Position numbers and translations under genes: made by a program. Shown piece after piece: positions 52,301 through 60,000 of a stretch of 60,000 bases of DNA. The stretch's first letter is position 1, and every line of letters begins with the position of its first letter. The notes under the pieces were generated by a model. The model was not told the origin of the DNA. It saw only the letters and a program-made list of their open reading frames with translations, and made no database searches. Origin of the DNA: Nymphaea colorata (lineage: Eukaryota > Streptophyta > Magnoliopsida > Nymphaeales > Nymphaeaceae); NCBI RefSeq assembly GCF_008831285.2, contig NC_045148.1, positions 2,048,001-2,108,000 of the forward strand. Direction: 5' to 3'.

Positions 52301-55300
52301 ATACCTGCAGGCTGCAATCTATCTTATCTTTTTCCTAAATTGACAACTACTTTGTCAACTAAGCACAAGTTCATATTCCAAGATATGGAAATTATAAATG
52401 TTTCAGAGAAAAATAATGCTTATTTCTTGAAAGAAAAAACACAGGCAATATGAAACTAAGCAGTGGAATTCTGGGGATCAATTTGCTTTTTTGGGAACTA
52501 AAATTTTTTATTCACTGGAAATTAACTTTGCAGATCAATCCCATTTCATATATTATAAGTGGAGACCATACGGCTGTATCCAACATTCACATTATAAGCA
52601 GCATGAAAAAAGATATATAAGCCATAAGGACACCACTCTTAAAGATTGCCAAATAGGCACTAGTATCAAAACGGACAGAAAATCCATCAAAAGAAGCATT
52701 GTGCAGCCACGTGTGTCAGATTTATTATTTGGTATCACATGATTTCCTGCCAGTTTCTATTGAATGATCATGTTTTGCTTTATATTGCACGTATGTGTAA
52801 TTTGGACTTGCTGATGTCTCTTAAGTCTTAAGAGCATATACCAATTGTATTCTTTTAAAATTGTAAAGATGCCCTAGGAAAGCCAACGCATAAGATTCTC
52901 ATACTTCTTCAACCCTCTTTATCTGCTTCTTCTTCTTCCATGTCTGCACTCCTTGAGAAACTTTCTCTTCTTTTGTATTTGCATGTACCATGGCAAGAAC
53001 GTACGACTTACAAGCATGACAACAACAATCATTTGAAAGCTACTCAGTAGGTGGAACATTACACATAGAAGAAGGGAATCTTAAGCCGATTAGATTAAGA
53101 ACCCTTATGTGACGGCAGAAACCTCATAACCAATATATCATAATGATCTTAATTTATTACTTCCCATGACAACCCCATCCAAGCAAAGAACAGAAATCTA
53201 ATGATCAGATCTGTGCAGTGTGCTCCACTGGTATAAAAGAGGGAGTGCACAGTTTTCATGCAGTTCAAAATAAGGCACTTGTACAACTTTCACAACATGG
53301 TTGCTAAATAAAACAACTACAAAGAGCAAACACATGATTACATGTACAAGAACCAAGTTCATGGAAAAAGTCTGAATTTTGAACCTATGACATGTAGAAT
53401 TTACGAGAAGATACTTGCCATACCACTCCAAACAGTCCTACAGGCCAGGCTTCTTTGGCGGAAGCTATTTCAGCATCACGCAACATCAGCCCTGATGGTG
53501 AAAGTTGGCAATTCAAGGAACTGGATTAAAGGAAAGGAAATATGAGAGGATTGTGGTATGAGAATGCTTACCAGATATTAAGAATATGCCGAATGTACTG
53601 AATTTTGACAATGAATATTTATGTGCAAGGCATCCAGGACTTGGATTGGCCAAGCCAAAAGAAATACCACTAAGCAAAGCTGCACGCAATAACCCCCTTT
53701 GTGTCAAACTTGTAAGTCATAGAATAGCTAAATAAGCTGTTACTTGAGTGAAAAATAAACAACAAATCGCAATTTTGTTTCTAAATTGCAATAGATGCAA
53801 TGCATAAAGAGGCAAGAAGATATATGATAACCAGCCCACAATCTGATTGGTCGAAATGTAATACTATTATACTAATGGCTTCAAATTTCAAAAGATGAAA
53901 ATTGACAGTTTTTTACTTTGTCGGAGAACAGAAGTAAAAGCTAGACAGGATAAGATCCAAAATTTGAAACCTGATTACTGAGTATGCTTCCAAGACAATA
54001 CCAAGAGAGATTGATTCTGCAAGTTGACCAGATCAAGGCTGACGAGCAGTAACTTATTCATGAGAGTCTTATGCAGATTGGCTCAACTCAAGTCTTTCTA
54101 CTCAGCACAATGGGAACAGAGAGGTCTCTCTGTAACGTTAGAAAAGAAAAACATGCAATAAATTAAGCTAATGCAGTATACAGGGTTAAATTATGCATAT
54201 TTTTGTGTGCATACACGTTTATGTATGTGTGCCTGAAAGACTGTATCCACATAAGTGAACATGTTGAATATATATAGTATACATAATCAAGTCAACACAC
54301 GCACACAACATACACACAAATATATTGATGCCATTACAGCTAGCTCCTCTTCCTCCTTCTATATACTGAGGTTTTTCCTCCTTTTGTATTCTATGCTAAT
54401 GCTTTTACAGCATTTCCTTGTGCTGTTTAATGAATATGTTCCTATCATTTGAGCTGTGATATCTTTGCATGCTCTTTAAGGAATAAGTTTTCAGAACATT
54501 GTGTGTTGTGACAGCTTCTAAATTTGTAAACCTATTGACTTGTGGTCTTTTTTTTTTTTTCCTTGTATCTTCCCATGCCATTTCATTTCATACTGGAGTA
54601 CCATGAATAGAGAATACCTAGTCACCATATGCGTATGTCTTTGTGTTTGTCTGTCTTTTGGTTATGTGATTGGATATAGCAAGTATTATACACTATCAAG
54701 TGATTCCAAATGTGCTATGAAACATGAGGTAGCAAAGTAAATTGATAACCATCATCTTGCCATGCGATGCCTATAAATACAAATGCATGGAAAATCAGCC
54801 TAGCTGGGGCAAAAAAAAAAAAGGAATGGAAACTATCATACAGACAACGATGGTTTTCTTGAGTTAATTTTAACCAAGAAGGTTAAAGGAAACCAAATGA
54901 ATAAAACTTATGCCGCTAATCTGAAGAAGAAGAGATACCTATTGGTAGAAAGTTTGCCATCGCGAAATCCAGTACCGGTTGAATACATGCTGACACCTTC
55001 CCCAGAGTTGAGTTCCACTTGTCATCATCATGACCTTCCGACTGAAAGTAAGAATCAATGTATTCTAATAGAATAAGATCGGTAAACAGTCCATCGAGTA
55101 ATCTTTAATGACAGAGCGAAGCAACTGCATCTCAAAATGGGCATGAACACGCCTTCATTGTCAAGCAAACACGAATCGGATAAAGGAAAAATCGTGGAAT
55201 ATTGAAAATCTGTGCAACTAATGGACCCCCATGAACCTGCGATTATCAGACCACACAAGCTCAAAAAATAACAATGCTGACAAAACTATCATCAAATCCA

Positions 55301-55565
55301 AAGGAAATAAGTTTCTAAATTTTGGATATAAAGAATGCAAGGGATAATCAAGTACCGGGCTCGGGCCTCCCGCGTCGGCGGCTCTGCAAATCTGCCGTCG
55401 CAAGAGCAATCTCTGAATCCCAGCCGGCCTCACCGCGCACTGTGGGCGACCAATGAGATTGACAGTCGAATTTTCCGCCGTGAAAAAGTATCTCCGGCAA
55501 CTCCGACGGTCCCCGATCGGCCGGATGGCCGGGAAGCTCAAAATTTGAGCCGCTCCCGCCCCCAT
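40349..55565 (-). CDS. BASS4: BASS4-like plastid sodium/metabolite symporter, 14 exons, 430 aa
   Basis: A bile acid:sodium symporter family carrier (SBF-like), expected in the plastid envelope; the substrate of the BASS4 clade is, to my knowledge, not firmly established. Exons on the minus strand: 55565-55356, 55041-54939, 53679-53572, 53491-53424, 52158-52080, 51967-51909, 51840-51772, 51610-51497, 44748-44727, 43101-43034, 41653-41568, 40938-40809, 40593-40492, 40423-40349. All borders are GT-AG, phases agree, and the sum is 1293 nt (430 aa plus TGA). Residues 1-65 are Arg/Ser/Ala-rich without acidic clusters (transit peptide). Family signatures are [22 protein letters not shown] (195-205), [33 protein letters not shown] and the [14 protein letters not shown] stretch, over about nine to ten hydrophobic segments. 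Intron 8 (51496-44749) holds the copia element. No frame damage is seen. The start is the first Met of the transit peptide. Confidence 0.93.
43384..43565. mobile_element. MITE-like copy in BASS4 intron 9
   Basis: Starts CAGTTGCGGAGCTAGAAG and continues TTTTTAGCTGAGGGGCACTA, nearly matching the reverse complement of the right end of the hAT-like element at 58717 for about 40 bases. It ends CTAGTTTTGCCACTG, an inverted terminus. It is about 180 bp with no coding content, and no target duplication is visible. Confidence 0.55.
43678..43950. mobile_element. Possible foldback/MITE with AT-rich core in BASS4 intron 9
   Basis: ATGGGTGCTGGCCTGGACA near 43678 has an imperfect inverted counterpart (TGGACCAGCACCCAAAC) near 43920. 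They enclose about 200 bases of AT-rich sequence. Limits and class are uncertain. Confidence 0.35.
44727..44748 (-). other. 22-nt microexon (exon 9) of the BASS4-like gene
   Basis: Acceptor TTTGGCAG precedes GGAATAAGG and donor GTGAGT follows. Only this small exon joins exon 8 (phase 0) to exon 10 (which needs one upstream base) and supplies the short cytosolic loop expected between the GK and AKYVDRNR segments. An alternative donor three bases earlier (GTGGTG) would give 19 nt and drop one Gly. It lies 219 bases from the copia target site. Confidence 0.75.
44967..44971 (+). other. Left target-site duplication TAGGC
   Basis: Matches the five bases following the right LTR exactly; 5 bp is usual for copia integration. 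Confidence 0.93.
44972..45197 (+). repeat. Left LTR of the copia element
   Basis: 226 bp, TG...CA termini. It would contain promoter and start site; the 3' third is pyrimidine-rich (TTCTCTCCTCCTTCC). Confidence 0.96.
45198..45215 (+). promoter_or_regulatory. Primer-binding site (initiator Met tRNA type)
   Basis: TGGTATCAGAGCC directly follows the LTR, the standard copia primer-binding site complementary to the 3' end of plant initiator-methionine tRNA. Confidence 0.92.
45216..45975 (+). repeat. Copia untranslated leader with tandem sub-repeats
   Basis: About 760 bases precede the gag ATG. From about 45390 to 45650 a unit containing TTCAGATCTGAAGGTCGAAG followed by a GTTGCTGTTTTGG-like phrase recurs several times with decay. 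A second repeat, GGTTTGATTTTCAGACATT, occurs at about 45786 and 45848 with conserved flanks (GCCTG(G/A)CG(C/T)GTGG). No open frame of note is present. Confidence 0.8.
45976..50226 (+). pseudogene. Copia gag-pol polyprotein frame with three nonsense codons
   Basis: One frame of 1417 codons, with no frameshift, interrupted by stops at 48784-48786 (TAA), 48820-48822 (TGA) and 49306-49308 (TAA). Codon positions counted through the stops: gag from 1; CCHC zinc knuckle from 263; protease DSG at 369; GAG-pre-integrase ([16 protein letters not shown]) around 495-535; integrase D553, D616, E652; reverse transcriptase from about 930 with YVDD at 1100; RNase H from about 1260 ([17 protein letters not shown]) to the end. 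The stops fall at the start of and within reverse transcriptase. The 936-codon first part still encodes gag, protease and integrase. The TGA sits where the family has a conserved Trp. Confidence 0.95.
50224..50233 (+). promoter_or_regulatory. Polypurine tract of the copia element
   Basis: TGAGGGGGAG lies immediately before the right LTR, overlapping the polyprotein stop codon. It is the expected primer for plus-strand DNA synthesis. Confidence 0.9.
50234..50459 (+). repeat. Right LTR of the copia element
   Basis: 226 bp, read base by base as identical to the left LTR. Confidence 0.96.
50460..50464 (+). other. Right target-site duplication TAGGC
   Basis: Identical to 44967-44971. Confidence 0.93.
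51075..51138. repeat. 2 x 32-bp tandem repeat in BASS4 intron 8
   Basis: AGTCTATTTCCATTATTGCC begins both units (51075 and 51107), which differ at only a couple of positions. Confidence 0.9.
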
Positions 55566-57419
55566 CAAGTTAGTGTGGGGCGAAGGTGGACGCGGGAGAG
55601 ATATTTATCCAAGACACAATAACCATACTACCCACAGGGTTTGTCCCGGACGAGAACGTCGTCCGGCGGTCCATGTCTACTTCACACTTCAAGTCCGGGG
55701 AGTGGACTTGTCATGGTTTGGAAACAAGTTTGTTTAACAACCCACTCAAATGAACAGAGCTTGCCTAGCTCGAGTAGTTTGATTCTGTGATTATAAGCTT
55801 ATTCCATAACCCAAATTTTATAATTATGATCCCACCTTAAGGGGTAGAATTATGATTCAAGAATTATGGAAATTTTGTATCTCTCTTTGGACTTTGAGGC
55901 ACAAAGCATGAAAGCCTTGCTTCATCCATTCTATCATTATAATTCCCTTTTCATCAAACAAGTTATTTTTAATTCTAAAGTCAACATTTCATATTATCAA
56001 ACTCAAAGGAAAATTGGAACTCAAATTTTCATTCCCGATTTAAGGTTGAGGTGGAAATAAAGCAGGCTTAGTAACCAACGCAGTTAATGGAAAAGGTTGA
56101 AAACGGGATTGTTTTGTTATATTCCCATTTAAGGGGCAGGTCTTTGTAAACTTTTCGCCACCAAAGCAAACGGTTTACACGCGGGAAACGGTTTTGGTTA
56201 GTTGATTGGCTTCTTCTCCCAAATTGTTCCTCACGAGGTATGGTGTTCGGTTCTGTCTCTCTATCTCTCGTGTGGTCAGATGAGAGGCACAGACGGCCGG
56301 CCGTCCGTCTTCCGCTTTATAAGAGGGCGGCCGAATTGCCCAAATCAGGAGATGGCCGATGGCGATCTGCTTCATTTGGGCCTCCGTCGCCAAACCAGGC
56401 GATGTCCTAATGGTGGTCGCTCCAATCGGAGATGGTCCGATTTTTTCTTTGTGCGTGCGTCTGCCTCATTTTTGTTGTGTTTGGGTTTCCTTGCAGCATA
56501 ACCAGCGTGATGAAATGGAACGGCACGAAACAAGCCCACGGTCAAATTTATCTGCTTCCTTCTGTTCGCTACAAATAGCAACGAGCTAGACTATTTGCTG
56601 TTCCATGTTTTGGCCATTTCCAGAGAACATTTACTGCAACTTACCTTTCTAATCTGATCCAGGCGTGACCGATTAAAGGGTAATCCTTTTCCTCTCATCC
56701 CTGTTATTTTCCCTTCTTTATTCCCTAATGCTTATTGGTCAGACCAATCATGATCTAACACGGTGACTTGGGTGTGGCTATCGTGTGAACAGAATATATA
56801 TGACCCACTCGTACATGTACCTGGGTCACATTGCAGACTATATGGCAGTGATCACAAATGGTTGTAGGGGTATATCGTATTGTTTTACAGAAAGTTAGCA
56901 TTCTTATTGTACTGTATTGCATGATATGCACCTGTACTTACAGCTCTAGTATATGAAATTATGAAATAGGCATAGAGTGTACAGTATGTGTATGTACAGA
57001 CTCATATACATACATTTAGCATGCAATAACTTAGATATGTATGCCTTTTTTCCTCAGTAATCATATTGCTTCTCAAGCTGTTACCTAATGCTGTTATATT
57101 CTATTGCTTTCAGATACTGTTGTCAATACACATGAAAAGCATTTCAGAATTTAGAATAGGTGGCTTTCATGTGTCTGCTTGTGTGTGCATGTGAGTGAGA
57201 AACCGGCTCTAAGTGAAACAGATGCAAGTAATGTATCAAGGTTATAGTTTTGAACTGCACTATTAAAATAAACAAATTTGACTGGTAATGTCTTCTTAGG
57301 TTTATGTTAAGAACTTATTTTTTCCGTGATGTGAACTTCTTCAATATGTTTCCAGCGAGTGATTCCGTTTCTTTGTTCATGAGCATCAATCAGAACAATA
57401 AATTAATATAATAGTGTTA
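55566..57419. other. Upstream region of BASS4-like gene; possible divergent 5' exon
   Basis: The part near 55600-55700 would be the BASS4 promoter (a weak TATA-like GATAAATAT on the minus strand near 55605). On the plus strand an ATG at 56351 opens about 50 codons in a GC-richer patch, which could be the first exon of a divergent gene, but no family is recognised. The rest, 56600-57419, is non-coding. Confidence 0.3.
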
Positions 57420-57427
57420 GTTTTGAT

Positions 57428-58717
57428 CAGTAGCGGAGCCAGCGTGGGGCAAGCGTGGGCCTGCCCACGCCAGCGCAAGAAAGCTCCACAGTGAAATGGA
57501 GCCTCAGTCTGCCTCATGCTCGTGTTGACGCCGTGTTGCCCACACCAAAAATGGATCCGGTCCCAATCTGTGCATCTTACACGCTCTTTCGTTTCGCTGC
57601 CACAGCAGTTCTCTGCAGCTCCAACATCAGGCTATCAGCAAGTTTGCTTGGATCTTCTCCCCTCTGCAGCCGCAGGACAGAGCTCCTGCAACAGCAGGTC
57701 TGCTGACTCTGCTCCTCCTTTCGACCTTCCCCCGTCCACCGCAGGTTGGCTCTTCCGCTTCACAGTTCTCCCCTCCACATCTTCAGCCCTGCAGCGATTT
57801 TGGGTGTTTGGTTTTGGGCGTTTAATGTCTATTTGTTTGATTTATTTTCTATTTTGTCTGCATCTCGTTAGCCTTAAATCTGCTAATTCCCCTCAACTGA
57901 AAATGTGCTCTCTATCTCTCTGAGGTGGATGGTGCCAGAAGCAGAGTTTCTCCACTTGACTTGTTCTCTCTCGTTTGTGTGCTATTTAAATTTCATATTA
58001 CTGGCATTTTTTGTTTGTTTTTGCTTTCATTTTTGTTTTCTGAAATGTGATTGAAGTTGAACACTACATGGTTTTTGTTGTTTTCGTTTTTGTTTTTGCT
58101 TTTGTTCGTGTGGAGACCAGGGGATGAGCTTTAGCCTTTAGCCAAGCTGAGACCTTACACTTGACAAAGCAAGTGCAGCAGTTCGTCGCAGCGATATTAA
58201 AGCTGTACAAGAAAATGCTTAATGAAGATTTCTTTAACTAATGAAGAATTACAAAGTTGGTTTGAAATAGCCTTCAAGATGATCAGGCAAAGAGACAAAC
58301 GTTGGATGGATACCAGTGTGGGCCGAACGGGAAAGCTCAAATTTGTCCCTCATATGAAGAAAATTTGATCCAATGTAACAGAAAAGTTGTCTATAATAGG
58401 CTTAGTCTTGATTCCTTGCAACAGAAAATTTGTCTATGATTTGATGAAGAAGAATGAGATATGAAAGTTACTTTCATATACTAAGTGCTGAAATTAGATC
58501 CAATGTACTAGTTACCATGAAATTTAGTAGTTAAAAAAATAAAATTTTAAGTTTAAAGTAATAGAAAAGTTAGTTTTTTTTGGAAGGAAGCTCTCAAGTC
58601 GTTGAAAATGCTTACCAACTTTTATGTATTTTAAAATAACATATATTTTAATTTGAGAATTTTTTCACATACTATGAATTAGTGCCCCATAGCCAAAAAT
58701 TTCTGGCTCCGCCACTG
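57428..58717 (+). mobile_element. hAT-like non-autonomous DNA transposon, 1290 bp, 8-bp TSD
   Basis: Termini CAGTAGCGGAGCCAG and CTGGCTCCGCCACTG form 15-bp inverted repeats with one mismatch. They are flanked by exact 8-bp duplications GTTTTGAT (57420-57427 and 58718-58725), the target-site length of hAT elements. The interior has a Ser/Pro/Gln-rich open frame (57516-57923) of unknown meaning and no transposase motifs, so the element depends on an enzyme made elsewhere. Short relatives of its termini occur at 43384 and 18361. Confidence 0.88.
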
Positions 58718-58994
58718 GTTTTGATATTTTAGCTGGAAATTGAATTCTATTTTCATCTTGTCTTTCAAGGGATAAATTATAGCCTTAGAGGCTTACTGCT
58801 GTAAACGTGAGGCCATGAAACTTTGTTGGCTGTTTGGACTTAGGCTGCAAGACTGCTATAAGTAATTTTCCAGCTGTACCTAATGTTCGACTATTATATA
58901 GCAATATCCTTAGATTATGGTAATTCTGATAAAAGTGATAGAGCAAAAAAAGCATAGAACATACCATGCCAAATTTCTAGTTTTATTACTTTTT

Positions 58995-59740
58995 GCGATT
59001 GATTATGAAGCATATGAAAGAAATATATAGACTTTCAAAGAAACGAGTTGAAGAGGTGGATGAGATTATGGAGGTACTTGTTCTGCTTTATGGCTGCTTA
59101 TACCTGGAATGCAACTTTTAATCTATTTGTTTTCTCCTTACATGTGTAAATTAAAACGTGATCAGTTGTGGGTGCTATTATGATGGTTCTGACAAGTGTG
59201 TACCAATTCATAATAGTTATTGTTTTCTGCCGAATTTGGAATTTTTTTTTGGGTTAGGTCTTGGCAAATTAGTTGTCATATTTCAGTTATAAGCATTTGT
59301 CTTTCACCTTTTGTTATGTTTCTTTTGTGGAGTGCAAGCATGTGGATCAGATGTTTGTCTTGCTTCAAAAAATAAGCACCTGAGTATTGCAAGTATATGG
59401 GCGGTACTTTTTTCTTTGAGTTTGGTTGCTGCTTCATTGCAAGGGATTTGTAACGTGATTTGTACTGTTTTGGTACTCTCAGATAGAAATAGTATATTGG
59501 TACACATACTCCAATGGACATCCTCTTCTCGTGCATTATGGAAAGATATGACTACACCTTGCCTTTGTGTTCTGATACACTCATCTTTTATTATAAGTAG
59601 TGTTCTTAAACTTGATTGTTGTAACTTGGGATCATCTGAACTGAGGGAAAACTATAATCAAGCAAAACAAGCTTATGATGATAATGAACGTAAGAAACTT
59701 GTCTGTATATTTTTCATTGTTATTGTGCTATAGTTTAGGT
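58995..59740 (+). CDS. Possible partial plant gene, unrecognised (runs off the window)
   Basis: Two stretches look exon-like. About 58998-59071 encodes a Lys/Glu-rich helix (MKEIYRLSKKRVEEVDEIME) ending at a GT donor. About 59625-59690 encodes SSELRENYNQAKQAYDDNE and ends at AAC/GTAAGA. Charged heptad-like spacing suggests coiled coil. A possible middle exon lies near 59340-59400. The acceptors are not securely placed and I recognise no family. It could instead be intergenic sequence with chance frames. Confidence 0.3.
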
Positions 59741-60000
59741 TATGAATTTTTTGTGGATGAAAAAGAAATTTATTTGCAAGTCTCCAAATAATATTATTTT
59801 CTATTGCACTAAGATAATATTTCTTGGTTATAGCTTAAAAAAACCATTGTCGGCGTAACCATGATTTATTTGAAGCCTAAGATGTAACAATCAGCCCACT
59901 CCCTACCTAAATTTAAATGCTGCAATCATTGTAACTCTCTACCTAATTTTTTTCTCTTTTTTTTTTTTAATTTGTTTTTCCGTTAGGCTTTTTTCTCAAC
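59741..60000. other. Right edge, no feature seen
   Basis: AT-rich sequence; possibly an intron of the preceding putative gene. Confidence 0.3.

Noticed and set aside
55218-55355. Continuation of BASS4 exon 1 beyond 55356
   Set aside because: The frame stays open, but family similarity and phase require splicing at CCG/GTACTT to the exon starting at 55041.

Overview
The window is nuclear DNA of a flowering plant. It is AT-rich, has spliced GT-AG genes, many long dinucleotide microsatellites and several kinds of plant transposable element. The species cannot be named from the sequence. The TFL1/CEN-type gene is very similar to monocot and basal-angiosperm members, but that is not enough for a placement.

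Three protein-coding genes can be rebuilt exon by exon with consistent splice phases. (1) An alpha/beta hydrolase lies on the minus strand at 5437-2234 (4 coding exons, 346 aa). It has an N-terminal membrane anchor, an intact catalytic triad and a probable 5'UTR intron. (2) A TFL1/CENTRORADIALIS-type PEBP gene lies on the plus strand at 31616-32613 (4 exons of 201, 62, 41 and 218 nt, 173 aa). It carries the TFL1-specific His and Asp residues that separate floral repressors from FT. (3) A BASS4-like plastid bile-acid/sodium symporter family gene lies on the minus strand at 55565-40349 (14 exons, 430 aa with a transit peptide). It includes a 22-nt microexon and an intron of about 6.7 kb that holds a complete Ty1/copia retrotransposon in the opposite orientation. 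A weak, unrecognised partial gene may begin on the plus strand upstream of BASS4 and leave the window at the right edge.

Layout: 1-2.2 kb, no recognised gene; 2.2-6.1 kb, hydrolase gene; 6.2-7.8 kb, intergenic with a repeat relic; 7.8-14.3 kb, a diverged tandem segmental triplication carrying a SINE-like relic and a TIR element; 14.3-31.4 kb, gene-poor and rich in microsatellites; 31.5-32.7 kb, TFL1/CEN gene followed by a LINE fragment; 33.6-40.3 kb, intergenic with a 2 x 166-bp tandem duplication; 40.3-55.6 kb, BASS4-like gene with the copia insertion at 44972-50459; 55.6-60 kb, upstream region with a hAT-like element that has perfect 8-bp target duplications.

The copia element is the most striking object. 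Its 226-bp LTRs read as identical and it is flanked by a TAGGC target duplication, so it looks recent. Its single frame nevertheless holds three nonsense codons, and conserved reverse-transcriptase positions show C-to-T type changes. No clear new gene system was found. The genes are unrelated neighbours, not a functional cluster.
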